Shown: positions 1-8,681, numbered from the stretch's first letter. The stretch: DNA of 64,000 bases from Acidobacteriota bacterium (GCA_029559035.1 JAKQCT010000017.1:28501-92500), one strand, 5' to 3'. The notes: generated by a model from the sequence alone, not told the origin. Made by a program: numbers and translations.

Positions 1-957
1 CATGTGCTGGTTGAGGATCTGGTCCGGGCCGATGTCCACCCTGTTGGCGTAGCACCTGAGGTTCGAAAAATGGGGCGGGTACATAGACAGGAACAGCTCC
101 TGCTGCATGTGAAGGGAGAGGCTGCCCGAAACGAGGAGCAGAGCCACCGCGACGATCGTGACAACCTTTTCGGGAACCCTGCAGTAAATTAGGAAAAGGG
201 CCGCCCAGTAGACCACGAGCCAGTAGCCGGACAGGAGGATTACGGAAGGCAGGAGGACGAGCAGCCATCCGGCCGCTTTCCTGACCCTTTCGTCGTCCAC
301 GCTCAGCCATTCCTCGACGTCGTGCCTTGCGAGCTTGTTGTACCTCATGAAGAGTATCAGGGATATGAAAGCGAGAAGCAGAAGCGAGAGCGTCCTGAAC
401 CAGAGGGCGAGGTTGGTCAGCGAGACGAACCTGCTCGTGAAGTTGGTGAAGGAATAGAGCCAGCCTGCGAGCGACTGGTAGAGGTACTCCATCGACAGGA
501 GTCCTTTGTTCTCCTTCGCCACCGTTGCCAGGGCCTGGTGGAGCGCGGGGTTGGTAGGATCGAAGGTGAGGCCGAAGTTCAGGTAACGCTGGAACCCGTC
601 GGTGTCGTTCTTCTCCCGGGCCTTTATCGCGAGGGCGAGGAACACTTCGGCGATGTCCGGCGCGGGATACAGTCCGTAGGCCAGGCAATCGTCGTAAAGG
701 TCCTGCACCATGGTCCCCTGCTCGGAGGGGTCGCTTGTCTCCTGCATTTTCATTATGTAGCGTTGTATGGCCGTTTCAGCGTTCTCGTCTCCCGATTCGG
801 AAAGGGAGCTTGTCACGAGCTTCCGCACCTCGTCCGGATTGAGGGTGAACGGCTCGTCCTGCGCCTGGGGAGGCTTCTGTGCCTGCTGGGCATGGCAGAA
901 AAAGGTCACCGCGGTCAGTGCGATCATGGCAAGCGTAAGAACGATCTTGTTCTTCAT
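1..957 (-). CDS. Exported membrane protein of unknown function, C-terminus beyond window
   Basis: The frame is open from the ATG at 957 to the window edge, about 319 codons without a stop, so the gene is truncated only by the window. It begins with a signal peptide (MKNKIVLTLAMIALTAV...FFCHAQ). A soluble helical region of about 150 residues follows, with a short TPR-like stretch (YLNFGLTFDPTNPALHQALA). Then come at least three hydrophobic segments, around residues 190-210, 230-250 and 265-285. The start codon overlaps the stop of the upstream DUF1844 gene as ATGA, implying translational coupling, and it is the last visible gene of an operon headed by an ECF sigma factor. I do not recognise the family. 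Codon use supports a real gene. Confidence 0.8.
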   Translation of the reverse strand, partial: MKNKIVLTLAMIALTAVTFFCHAQQAQKPPQAQDEPFTLNPDEVRKLVTSSLSESGDENAETAIQRYIMKMQETSDPSEQGTMVQDLYDDCLAYGLYPAPDIAEVFLALAIKAREKNDTDGFQRYLNFGLTFDPTNPALHQALATVAKENKGLLSMEYLYQSLAGWLYSFTNFTSRFVSLTNLALWFRTLSLLLLAFISLILFMRYNKLARHDVEEWLSVDDERVRKAAGWLLVLLPSVILLSGYWLVVYWAALFLIYCRVPEKVVTIVAVALLLVSGSLSLHMQQELFLSMYPPHFSNLRCYANRVDIGPDQILNQHM

Positions 958-1364
958 GGTCTCCCACCCTGCTTTGCCTTAACGTAAAGCATCTTGAGCT
1001 GATAGAGATATTCGCCGAAGAGCTGCTTCTCTTCCGGCGCAAGGCTGTTTCTCGTTTTTCTTTCCAGCGCGTCCAGCCACTCGATCATCGCTGCGGCCGC
1101 GTCGGCGTTTATCTCGGCCTTCTTCCCTCTGGGGCCGGGGAGCTGCCCCAGCGCGGCCAGGGCGTTCTGGACAAGGAACATGACCAGTTCCTTGAAAGCG
1201 GGGTCCTCCGCGGGCGTGGCTTCTTCCGGCTCCGGGGGCCGGGCCGGGCCGGGATCTGCTTCGCCACGGGCAGGCATCTCGTCCTCTCCGAGATCCCGTC
1301 TTTCCCCCTCGGAGGTGAAGTGCCTTCTGTCGATCACTTTAACCCGTTTCTCCTCTTCTTCCAC
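954..1364 (-). CDS. DUF1844 family protein
   Basis: A 136-residue soluble protein. The start is GTG at 1364 with a good Shine-Dalgarno (GGGGAGGAATT before it). The N-terminus (KRVKVIDRRHF) is followed by an acidic/proline-rich linker to about residue 52. A helical C-terminal domain then carries FLVQNALAALGQLPGP and LAPEEKQLFGEYLYQLKMLY. This arrangement matches DUF1844, whose function is unknown; members occur in Acidobacteriota, deltaproteobacterial and PVC genomes. It lies between the ABC exporter gene and the truncated membrane-protein gene, overlapping the latter by 4 nt. A role in the envelope or in translation-coupled growth control is only inference from operon context. Confidence 0.85.
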   Translation of the reverse strand: MEEEEKRVKVIDRRHFTSEGERRDLGEDEMPARGEADPGPARPPEPEEATPAEDPAFKELVMFLVQNALAALGQLPGPRGKKAEINADAAAAMIEWLDALERKTRNSLAPEEKQLFGEYLYQLKMLYVKAKQGGRP

Positions 1365-1413
1365 AATTCCTCCCCGTTCAAGTTACCACTAATTCCGCAT
1401 GATTTTCAAGTAT

Positions 1414-3252
1414 TTATTCCCCTTTCGAAAAGCCGTCGGAAAGAGCCGCCCTGAACTCCATCGCGCACAGCCTCGCGTACCTCCCGCTGCTGCCAATAAG
1501 CTCCGCGTGCCTGCCTTTTTCGACTATCCTTCCCTCCTCCAGGACGACGGTCAGGTCAGCGTCCATCACCGTCGAGAGCCTGTGGGCGATTATTATTGTG
1601 GTCCGGCCGCGCATCAGGTCCCTGATGGCTTCCTGGACAGCGGACTCGCTTTCGGCGTCAAGAGCCGAGGTCGCCTCGTCCAGGATCAGTATCGGCGGGT
1701 TGTTCAGGACCGCCCTCGCTATCGCTATCCTCTGGCGCTGCCCCCCTGAAAGGGAATACCCCCCCTCGCCGAGTCGGGTGTCGAAGCCCTGCGGAAGCGC
1801 CGAAATGAAATCGAAAGCCTTCGCGCGCCTGGCGGCTTCATGCACTCTCTCCATCTCTATGTCGGGGTTCCCGTAGGCAATGTTCTCGGCCGCTGTCAGG
1901 TCAAAAAGGACCGTGTCCTGCGTCACTATGCCGATCTGGCTTCGGAGGCTCCTCAGAGTCACCTCGCGGATATCGACCCCGTCTATGGATATCCTTCCTC
2001 CCGTCGCGTCGAACAGCCTCGGGATCAGGCTGACCATGGTGCTCTTTCCCGCCCCCGACGGGCCGACCAGCGCGATGCTGATCCCCTTGTGTATCTCGAG
2101 AGTGACTCCGTCAAGCACATTGGGGGTTGCCCCGTAGCTGAAAGAGACATTCTCGAAGGAGATCTTTTCCGAGAACGGGCCAAGCTCTCCCGCCTCCGGG
2201 AGTTCCCTGACCGCCGTCTCCCATTCGAGAAGCTCCATCGAGCGGTCTGCCGCCGCGACAGCCTGCTGGACTATGTTGTTCGCCTGCGACAGCTTCTTGA
2301 CTGGAACGTACATCGCGTAAAGCGTCGCGAGAAAGGCGCTGAAGGAGCCGAGGGTGATCGTCCCCGAGAGTATCTTGAAATGGCCGTAATAGAGTATCCC
2401 CGCTACGGCGAACGCTCCTATGAATTCCATCATCGGCGTCGTCAGCGCCATAACCCTCGTAGCCTTGAGGTTGACCTTGTAAAGATGCTGGTTCGCGACG
2501 CCGAACCTTTCCGCTTCCTTCTCCTCCATCCTGAACATCTGGACGATCCTGACCCCGGTCAGGGTTTCTTTCATCTGGTCGGCGAGCTTCGCGATCTCCT
2601 CCTGGCTCTTCTTGGACACCTTCCTGAGCTTCCTGGAGAACCTCGCCATCGGGAAGACGACCAGCGGGATGGTCACGAGCGAAACGAGGGTCATCTTCCA
2701 GTCCTGATAGAATGCGCTGGCGAGAAGAGCGACAAGCGAAAACAGGGCCGTCGAGATCTCGGTCAGCTTTTCGCTGACTGCCGTCTTCATCCGCTCGATG
2801 TCGTTCAGAAGCCTCGATATCAGCGTTCCCGTGGGGAACTGCGCGAAGAAGTCCTGCCCCTGTTTCATAAGCTTCTTGTAGAGAAGGTCCCTCAGGTCGG
2901 TGATCGTCGCCAGCCCCACGGCGTCGAGCCAGTACTTGCCGAAGTAGTTGAATATCCCCTTGAGGAGGAATATCGCCACGAGGGTCAGCGGAATGATGGT
3001 GAAAAGCTGTTCGCGCCCCACGCCGGCGAAAAGGTCAACGCCGAGCTTTCCGAGCGCCTCCTGGAAAGCCATCTTTTTTCCTTCCGAAGCCTGCGGGCTC
3101 AGGAGGTCGTCGAATATGAACCTTATCATGTAGATCTCTAGCGCGTAGAAAAGCGACGCTATGCCCAGGAACAGGACGGCCGTCGCAAACATCAGGATGT
3201 GCCTCCTGATGTGGATCCTCCAGATGTAGAAAAGCGCCGAAAAACCTCTCAC
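1414..3252 (-). CDS. msbA: MsbA-type ABC exporter (permease-ATPase fusion)
   Basis: A 612-residue half-transporter with an N-terminal six-helix exporter domain (about residues 10-310) and a C-terminal nucleotide-binding domain. Walker A is GPSGAGKST (397-405), the signature LSGGQ (501-505), Walker B ILILDE (521-526), and the H-loop is IIAHRLS. This is the layout of MsbA, the inner-membrane flippase of lipid A-core, and the organism has lipid A genes 13 kb away, so lipid export is a reasonable inference. Other homodimeric exporters of drugs or lipids look similar. The start is taken as GTG at 3252, 11 nt after the amidase stop with GGGAGA upstream; extending further would run through the amidase gene in another frame. 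Confidence 0.88.
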   Translation of the reverse strand: MRGFSALFYIWRIHIRRHILMFATAVLFLGIASLFYALEIYMIRFIFDDLLSPQASEGKKMAFQEALGKLGVDLFAGVGREQLFTIIPLTLVAIFLLKGIFNYFGKYWLDAVGLATITDLRDLLYKKLMKQGQDFFAQFPTGTLISRLLNDIERMKTAVSEKLTEISTALFSLVALLASAFYQDWKMTLVSLVTIPLVVFPMARFSRKLRKVSKKSQEEIAKLADQMKETLTGVRIVQMFRMEEKEAERFGVANQHLYKVNLKATRVMALTTPMMEFIGAFAVAGILYYGHFKILSGTITLGSFSAFLATLYAMYVPVKKLSQANNIVQQAVAAADRSMELLEWETAVRELPEAGELGPFSEKISFENVSFSYGATPNVLDGVTLEIHKGISIALVGPSGAGKSTMVSLIPRLFDATGGRISIDGVDIREVTLRSLRSQIGIVTQDTVLFDLTAAENIAYGNPDIEMERVHEAARRAKAFDFISALPQGFDTRLGEGGYSLSGGQRQRIAIARAVLNNPPILILDEATSALDAESESAVQEAIRDLMRGRTTIIIAHRLSTVMDADLTVVLEEGRIVEKGRHAELIGSSGRYARLCAMEFRAALSDGFSKGE

Positions 3253-3263
3253 ATGATCTCCCG

Positions 3264-5096
3264 TCAAGAATAATAAAGTATGAGCGCCTCGATATAGGCG
3301 TTCGCGACCTTCTGCCTGAAGAGCGGGTCCTTCATCAGGCTTGCGTCCTCCCCGTTGTTCAGGTTGCAGACCTCGATGAGGATGCTGCAGGGGACTATGT
3401 TGTATTTGAGGACCGCCGGCACCCATGCCCTCTTTTTGCTCCTCACGACATGGTCCCTCGTGGGGGTGTAGGGATGCAGCTTGAGCTCGTTCTTCCTGAA
3501 GGACTCTTCCAGTCTCTTCGCGAACTGCTTGGACAACCCTTCGGCCCTCTCGAGCTCCTTGTCCGTCATCGAGAAACTCCCGGCCTTCTTGCACTCTTTT
3601 ATGGTCGCCGCCAGTCCCCCGCTGTATCCCCAGCTGTTCGACCTGTATTTGCTGCCAGGTATGTAGAACATCGTCCCGCGCACGCTGGGATGGAGGGAGT
3701 CCGCGTGGATGCTCGTGAAGACTATCCTCTGAGGGTCCACTCCGGAATTCTTCAGGGTGTTGAAGTGGCTGTTCGAGAGGACCCATCTCAGGTTGACGCC
3801 CGACTTGGTCTCGTCGGAGGAGTCGGGCTGGAACGGCGGGTGGGTAAGGATGGTCGCCTTCCTGTTGGGCGTCAGCCCCGGCTTGTCTATCGGTTTGAAA
3901 CCCTTCGTCGGCTCCATCAGCGTCATGAACACCTTCGCCTTGGTCTTGGCTTCCAGGCCTTCCCTGATCCGGCAGGCGATGTCGTAGACGTAGGAATCCT
4001 CCCACACCTTGTTCTTGATTGCACCGCGGTCGATCCCGCCGTGCCCCGGGTCGAGGATCACAACGACACCCTCGAGAGCGGCGTTCTTGTAGGTGTTGAT
4101 TATGCCGTCCAGGTCCTTCTGGTGGGCCGCCCATTCGGTGTAGGTGGGCGATTCCGAAGGATAGAACTGCGGCAGGAGGAGATCCATCGGGATCTTTACC
4201 GCGTATCCCGCGGGTATCGCCGTGACGTCGGTTATTCCCGATCTTTTGGCGATCTCCATCGCCAACTGGTTCACCTCCGCGGCTTCGAGCCTTCCGGTGA
4301 ACCGTATAACAACCGACGAGTAAAGCGCTTCGCCCTTCGCAAGGTGGTAGAGCGCGTACTCGCCCGCATCGTCCTTGCCGTATTCGAGAAGCTTCCTCGC
4401 GTCGTCCATCGACATTTCCGAGGGCGGGGGGAACGGAGGCTTAACGGGTCCTGCGGAAGGCTGGCCCGCCGGCTGGGATGGGGGCTCCTGTTTCGCCTGC
4501 GGAGGCGGAGCTTCAACCTCGGGCTTCATCCCCTTGAACGGCTCGACAAGCAGTTTCTCCGGAATGACGACCACATCGCCCTTCCTTAGGACCTTCCTTT
4601 TCAGGGCCGCCCTGAGGGATTCCGTCTTCTTCGTCGAACCGCAGAACCACTTCGCCAGTTGCGCCATGGTTTCATCGCCCGCCTTGTGCTGCCAGCCTGC
4701 CGCGACGCGCCTGTCATCGGGAAACAGAGCCGAAACGACCTCTACCTGGTAAACGGGAAGAAGGTCCTTCAGAAGTATCCTGACCTCCGAGAGCCTCTTT
4801 TTCTTGGGCGAGGGGTTGTAGTTCAGCAGAAGGTTCGATTTCTTCCTGTCGCCCATGTATTTTTCCGCGACATGGCCCAGACCGCCCTTCTTCGGGTAGG
4901 GGACCCTCAGGAAGATCGAGCCCTCGACGCAGGCGCGCCTTCCCTCCCTGGTCTTTACGTACCTGCTCTTGAACTTCTCCCCGGGGGCGGCGGAGACGAA
5001 GAAGAACGCGCAGGCGATAAGAAGCGCGGAGGCGAACAAGAAACGCCCCTTGCCGGGCAGGCTCTTCCTGCCGTGATTTTCAAAGGCTCCGGTCAT
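3264..5096 (-). CDS. N-acetylmuramoyl-L-alanine amidase (Amidase_3), secreted
   Basis: A 610-residue protein with an N-terminal signal or anchor (hydrophobic residues about 18-36, ending VSAAPGE), so it acts in the periplasm. Residues 40-190 form an unidentified region rich in basic residues. A proline-rich linker (195-226) and a second small domain (228-320) follow, then the catalytic Amidase_3 domain (345-607). Zinc ligands are visible as DPGHGG (His352), WEDSY (Glu366) and SIHADS (His464); the catalytic glutamate is in ILIEVCN (Glu575). The enzyme cleaves the amide bond between MurNAc and the peptide stem during cell separation or remodelling. It sits 22 nt after aroA and 11 nt before the ABC exporter gene. 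The family is certain; the role of the long N-terminal part is not. Confidence 0.92.
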   Translation of the reverse strand: MTGAFENHGRKSLPGKGRFLFASALLIACAFFFVSAAPGEKFKSRYVKTREGRRACVEGSIFLRVPYPKKGGLGHVAEKYMGDRKKSNLLLNYNPSPKKKRLSEVRILLKDLLPVYQVEVVSALFPDDRRVAAGWQHKAGDETMAQLAKWFCGSTKKTESLRAALKRKVLRKGDVVVIPEKLLVEPFKGMKPEVEAPPPQAKQEPPSQPAGQPSAGPVKPPFPPPSEMSMDDARKLLEYGKDDAGEYALYHLAKGEALYSSVVIRFTGRLEAAEVNQLAMEIAKRSGITDVTAIPAGYAVKIPMDLLLPQFYPSESPTYTEWAAHQKDLDGIINTYKNAALEGVVVILDPGHGGIDRGAIKNKVWEDSYVYDIACRIREGLEAKTKAKVFMTLMEPTKGFKPIDKPGLTPNRKATILTHPPFQPDSSDETKSGVNLRWVLSNSHFNTLKNSGVDPQRIVFTSIHADSLHPSVRGTMFYIPGSKYRSNSWGYSGGLAATIKECKKAGSFSMTDKELERAEGLSKQFAKRLEESFRKNELKLHPYTPTRDHVVRSKKRAWVPAVLKYNIVPCSILIEVCNLNNGEDASLMKDPLFRQKVANAYIEALILYYS

Positions 5097-5118
5097 AAGG
5101 GAAAATTATATCAGAAAT

Positions 5119-6375
5119 TCATCTTAATATGTTGAAGAAATCAGGCCAGAACGAAGGGTGGGACTTTTTTACGCATCCTGGGTCGAGGACGGTCGTCTCC
5201 TCCGCCAGGAGGCCCATGACCGCGAATGCCATGGCGAGCCTGTGGTCGCCCCGGGGATCGAGGACCGCGCCTTCGTACCTTTCGACAGGCTCGATCATGA
5301 CGGCGTCCCTTTCCATCTGAGCTCTTCCCCCGATGGCGTTGACCGCTTCCACTACGGCGGAGCCTCTTCCGCTCTCCTTCGCCTCCAGCCTCGCCGTTCC
5401 CCTGAATACAGACCTTCCCGGGCATTTCAGCGCTAGTGCCGCCAGGGGAGGAAAGAGGTCGGGAATGTCCCTTAGATCAACCTCGAGCGGCTTTGACGGC
5501 TTTCCGCGGCAGACAAGAGAACTGTCTTTCCACGAGACATCCGCTCCTATCTTTTCAAGCATCCCGGCTATTCCCGCGTCTCCCTGGATGGAATCCTCTC
5601 TCAGGCCCGTGATCGCGATACGGCCGTCCGTCACCGCGGAGGCGCAGAGGAAGAAAGCCGCAGCCGAATAGTCCTTCTCGATCTCCAGCTTCGTCCCGAG
5701 GTATTCTCCTCTTGGGACGTTGATCATTCTCCCTTCCGTCGCCGCGGCAACCCCGAATTCTTTCATCACTTCGGAGGTCATCCTGACGTAGGGATAGGAG
5801 ACCGGCTCGACGGCTTCAACAACAAGATCTTTTTTCGATAACGGAGCGGCGATCAGAAGGCCCGACACTGAATGGCTGGAAGAGCTGTCCGAGATCCTGA
5901 CTCTTCCCCCGCTCCACCTGCCGCCTCTCACGCTCACGGGGAAACAGCCTTCATTCCGGGGAAAGCGGATCTCTGCACCGAGAGAACGGGCGGCTTCGAC
6001 GCCAGCGCCGACAGGCCGTTTCCTCAACGAGCCGTCCCCGTCGATAACCCGCTCTCCTTCAAACATGGAGAAAAGCGCAAAGAGAAACCGCGCCGCGGTC
6101 GCCGAGCCCACGCAATCATAAACTCCCTCGGGGATATCTATCCTTTCGACGGGTCTTATGACGAAAGAATCGCCCTCTTTCGAGATATCCCGCCATCTCC
6201 TGACGATATCGGCCATCCGTCCGACATCGTCGGAAGTGCCGCAGCCGCGGACCTCGCTTCCCCCCCGCGCCAGGGAGGCGATCAACAGAGCCCTTATCGC
6301 GTGTGATTTCGACGGCGGGGGAACGAAGGCGCCGTCAACCTTTTTTCCGAACGGTATCGCGACGGCGCTTTCCAT
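5119..6375 (-). CDS. aroA: 3-phosphoshikimate 1-carboxyvinyltransferase (EPSP synthase)
   Basis: A 418-residue enzyme joining shikimate-3-phosphate and PEP in the shikimate pathway. Hallmarks are PSKSHAIRA near residue 21 (substrate-binding SKS), SATAARF at 91-97 in place of the usual NAGTAxR loop, GDGSLRKRP at 113-121, and DHRLAMAFAVMG near the C-terminus. The loop (CVGSATAARF) is divergent but keeps the arginine. The start ATG overlaps the smpB stop by one base (TGATG), indicating coupled translation, with GAGGTCGTG as ribosome-binding site. Its position inside an operon with smpB, an amidase and an ABC exporter, rather than among aro genes, is unusual. Confidence 0.93.
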   Translation of the reverse strand: MESAVAIPFGKKVDGAFVPPPSKSHAIRALLIASLARGGSEVRGCGTSDDVGRMADIVRRWRDISKEGDSFVIRPVERIDIPEGVYDCVGSATAARFLFALFSMFEGERVIDGDGSLRKRPVGAGVEAARSLGAEIRFPRNEGCFPVSVRGGRWSGGRVRISDSSSSHSVSGLLIAAPLSKKDLVVEAVEPVSYPYVRMTSEVMKEFGVAAATEGRMINVPRGEYLGTKLEIEKDYSAAAFFLCASAVTDGRIAITGLREDSIQGDAGIAGMLEKIGADVSWKDSSLVCRGKPSKPLEVDLRDIPDLFPPLAALALKCPGRSVFRGTARLEAKESGRGSAVVEAVNAIGGRAQMERDAVMIEPVERYEGAVLDPRGDHRLAMAFAVMGLLAEETTVLDPGCVKKSHPSFWPDFFNILR

Positions 6376-6842
6376 CACGACCTCTTCGATTCGTAAGCCC
6401 TGTCCCTCTCGATGTCCCTCTTCTTGATGCTTTCGCGCTTGTCGAAAAGCTTCTTTCCCTTGCAGAGGGCGATCTCGATCTTCATTTTTCTTCCGCTCTG
6501 ATAAACCTTCAGGGGGATCAGCGTGAGACCCTTCTCGTCGGCCTTGTTCTTGATCTTGCGAAGCTCCTCCCTGTGCATCAGCAGCTTCCTCGGGCGTATC
6601 GGGTCGATCGGCGTCAGCCCTTCCACCGTGTGGTGCGACCACGGCGTGATGTGGCAGCCGAGGAGGAAAAGCTCGCGGTTCTGGAATCCCGCGTAGGCCT
6701 CCTTGAGCTGGATCCATCCGCTGCGGATGGACTTCACTTCGTAGCCCATCAGGGCTATGCCCGCCTCGTAGGTCTCAAGCACCTCGTAGAAATGCCTCGC
6801 CGCCCTGTTGGTGGCGAAGACCTTGATACCCTCCCCGGTCAC
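6375..6842 (-). CDS. smpB: SsrA-binding protein SmpB
   Basis: At 155 residues it has the usual length. It contains the OB-fold features of SmpB: NRAARHFYEVLETYEAGI at the start, GYEVKSIRSG, FLLGCHITPWSHH, RPRKLLMHR, and the basic C-terminal tail (KKRDIERDRAYESKRS) that enters the ribosomal decoding centre. It binds tmRNA and rescues stalled ribosomes by trans-translation. The ATG overlaps the stop of the upstream anti-sigma gene by 4 nt, and the stop overlaps the aroA start. No ssrA gene is visible in this window. Trans-translation co-transcribed with a stress-type sigma/anti-sigma pair is a noteworthy context. Confidence 0.96.
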   Translation of the reverse strand: MTGEGIKVFATNRAARHFYEVLETYEAGIALMGYEVKSIRSGWIQLKEAYAGFQNRELFLLGCHITPWSHHTVEGLTPIDPIRPRKLLMHREELRKIKNKADEKGLTLIPLKVYQSGRKMKIEIALCKGKKLFDKRESIKKRDIERDRAYESKRS

Positions 6843-7099
6843 TTGTCCTCATCCTTCTTTTCGGGAAGGTGCTTCATGACGGCGTCCTTGAAGGATAAAG
6901 GGACGCAGACCAGAGGTATCGTCTCGAGCCTGTCGAGGAGGCTCTTCATCGCCTCGTATTCCTTGCGGCACCCCTCGCACTTGTCGATGTGCGCCTTTAT
7001 CTCGGCCGACTCCTCGTCGGCGAAATCGTTCTCTATGAACCGTGAAAGGAGCTCAAGCACTTTCTTGCATCTCATCGCGTCTTCTCTCAGGTTGTCCAT
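6839..7099 (-). CDS. Putative zinc-finger anti-sigma factor
   Basis: An 86-residue protein with the anti-sigma zinc-binding pattern: an early Cys (MRCKKVLELLSRFIEND) followed by HIDKCEGCRKE, giving H-x3-C-x2-C. It resembles the ZAS/zf-HC2 domain of RsrA-like anti-sigma factors that sequester ECF sigma factors. There is no transmembrane segment, so it would be a cytoplasmic, possibly redox-responsive regulator. It lies 22 nt downstream of the ECF sigma gene, the standard arrangement for a cognate pair. An internal ATG shortly downstream (MRCKK) is an alternative start. Confidence 0.85.
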   Translation of the reverse strand: MDNLREDAMRCKKVLELLSRFIENDFADEESAEIKAHIDKCEGCRKEYEAMKSLLDRLETIPLVCVPLSFKDAVMKHLPEKKDEDK

Positions 7100-7121
7100 A
7101 CGCCCGGCCCTTCCGAAAAGT

Positions 7122-7697
7122 TCATCTCTTGTCCCTGAGTCTTTCCATCAATTGCTTCCTCGCCCTGAAGATCCTGTTCTTCACGGTCCCGATGGGAAGG
7201 CTCGTGATCTTCGCTATCTCCTCGTAGGACCTGTAGTGGATGTGCCTCAGGACGATCAGCTCCCTCTGCAGCGGGGAGAGCTCGGATATCGACTTCACGA
7301 TCTCCTTTTCGAGCTGCTTCTGTTCAAGCAGGTCGTGCGGGCCGAGATCGTGCGAGGCCGGCTCGATGCAGAGGTTGTCGTCCTCGTCGCGCTCGTCGAG
7401 CGAAGCGGCCATGGGGTCGCGCCTCCTCAGGTGGTCTATCGTGCAGTTGCTCGCGATCCTGTAAAGCCAGGTCGAGAACTTGAAGTTCTTGTCGTAGGTG
7501 GCGATGTTGACGTAGACCTTGATGAAAACGTCCTGCGTCAGCTCCACCGCCTCCTCGTAGTGGCCGACCATGTGGTATATGAAGTTGATGAGGCCCTTCT
7601 GGTAGCGCTCGACCAGCAGCGCGAAGGCCTCCTTGTCGCCCCCAACTATCTTTTCGACTATCGCCGGATCGGCTAAAAGCTCTTTCGTCTCGACCAA
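7122..7697 (-). CDS. ECF RNA polymerase sigma factor
   Basis: A 191-residue sigma-70 family protein with only regions 2 and 4. Region 2 includes ELTQDVFIKVYVNIATY and the -10-recognising FKFSTWLYRIASN..IDHLRRR. Region 4 has the helix-turn-helix SYEEIAKITSLPIGTVKNR followed by IFRARKQL. The start is TTG at 7697: an in-frame stop lies two codons upstream, and GGGGTGA provides a ribosome-binding site. It heads an apparent eight-gene minus-strand operon with its zinc-finger anti-sigma factor next. The length and the adjoining ZAS protein suggest an RpoE/SigR-like stress sigma; the regulon is not visible here. Confidence 0.93.
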   Translation of the reverse strand: MVETKELLADPAIVEKIVGGDKEAFALLVERYQKGLINFIYHMVGHYEEAVELTQDVFIKVYVNIATYDKNFKFSTWLYRIASNCTIDHLRRRDPMAASLDERDEDDNLCIEPASHDLGPHDLLEQKQLEKEIVKSISELSPLQRELIVLRHIHYRSYEEIAKITSLPIGTVKNRIFRARKQLMERLRDKR

Positions 7698-7749
7698 CCG
7701 TCACCCCGAAGAAAGATTATAACCGAAAACAAGGGGGAATGGGGGGATA

Positions 7750-7800
7750 GGCTGAAGGCTTGCGCTAGACTGAAGGCTGATGGCTGATGGCTGAAGGCTT
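7750..7800. repeat. Short imperfect tandem repeat (CTGAAGGCT/GATGG units)
   Basis: The intergenic stretch 7698-7936 contains a run of degenerate units such as GGCTGAAGGCT and GGCTGATGGCTGA within about 50 nt. It looks like a slippage-prone simple repeat upstream of the sigma-factor operon. No gene is seen in the rest of this stretch. Confidence 0.5.
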
Positions 7801-7936
7801 AAGGGTCAATAAAGCGGAAGTCAGAAAGCTCGGATGCCAGTAAGTTAGGAAGTTTCGATGAGAATTGATTTTGTCCATAGTGATGCGTTTCATCAACAAG
7901 AATGGACAGGATGAAGCGGAAAAATTGTGATCAATG

Positions 7937-8281
7937 CTATCTGAAGTTGAAGATGTCTCCAAGATACAGCTTCGCGAGGTAGTAAAGAAGTATGCTCAAC
8001 CCTGTTCCCAGAAGCAACACAAAAAACGCATAGGACATTCTTTTTATTGAAATCATTTTCTGCTTTTTTTCCAACATTCCCGAAACGCGGCCGCTGAATA
8101 TCTTTTCTCCTAAAAATTCGCACAGGAGATATCCCGGAAAAGAAAAAACAACGAGCAATATCCATCCTTTTGCAGTCTTAGGCCACATTCCCGCATCAAA
8201 TGCTGTAAAAAGCGCGAACGCCATGGCGAGGATTATATAAATCGCGAAAAACCTCAATGCGGCAAGGACCTTCTTACCCAT
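7937..8281 (-). CDS. Small integral membrane protein, function unknown
   Basis: About 114 residues with three hydrophobic segments: FFAIYIILAMAFALF, ILLVVFSFPGYLLC and AYAFFVLLLGTGLSILLYYL-like at the C-terminal side. I prefer the ATG at 8281 because GAGGTCGTG lies directly in front, the same ribosome-binding sequence as before aroA; an ATG at 8296 is possible. The middle (FLGEKIFSGRVSGMLEKKQ) is a charged cytoplasmic loop. No family is recognised. The gene stands alone between the sigma operon and a non-coding repeat. Confidence 0.6.
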   Translation of the reverse strand: MGKKVLAALRFFAIYIILAMAFALFTAFDAGMWPKTAKGWILLVVFSFPGYLLCEFLGEKIFSGRVSGMLEKKQKMISIKRMSYAFFVLLLGTGLSILLYYLAKLYLGDIFNFR

Positions 8282-8347
8282 CACGACCTCATTCAATTAT
8301 TATTATACTCCCTCCCCATTTCATTTAGAAAGACATGTTTCTAAGGC

Positions 8348-8600
8348 TGTTTGAAACCTGGCGGGGGCAAGCGGAGCTTGCCGCGTCCCGACGCCGATGG
8401 GCGGCATGCGAGGAAGGCAAGGGGGCTAAGCCCGACTCGTACTGGGATGTACTTGGAGGGCCTTAGACCCCGCAGGCTGACATAGCAGTTCGCTCCGTCG
8501 CCGTCGGCGCATCGCGACGGTGTGGGGGGGGGTGGATTATCTTGGGCGCAGGGCGAGCCGTCAGGCGATACAAGGCGAGCTGGAGTCTCGGAGGGGGCTT
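8348..8600 (+). repeat. Structured intergenic repeat, copy A
   Basis: The 442-nt gap before uvrB holds no convincing gene but does hold a structured repeat related to the one at 61550-61942. Shared blocks, in the same order, are a 7-bp hairpin with a 3-nt loop (GGCAAGC-GGA-GCTTGCC, 8366-8382), the identical 18-mer GCGTCCCGACGCCGATGG (8383-8400), CGAGGAAG after 8 nt (8409-8416), CGTCGCCGTCGGCGCAT..GGTGTGG (8496-8526), and GCCGTCAGGCGATACAAGGCG (from 8557). The hairpin arms differ between copies while pairing is kept. It could be a structured RNA or a mobile palindromic element. Confidence 0.65.
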
Positions 8601-8681
8601 GCTCACAGAGAGACTCAAGCGGCGCCTGGGAAGATGCGAAGCATCCCCCTGCGCTTTGAGTTGCCCATACCTCATTTTCCT

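Noticed and set aside
1840..3141. Open frame antisense to the ABC exporter
   Set aside because: Shadow of a well-supported gene; no start signals or recognisable motifs.
7750..7800. Tandem CTGAAGGCT/GATGGCTGA units as a CRISPR array
   Set aside because: Units are about 7-11 nt, degenerate and without spacers; no cas genes are present.
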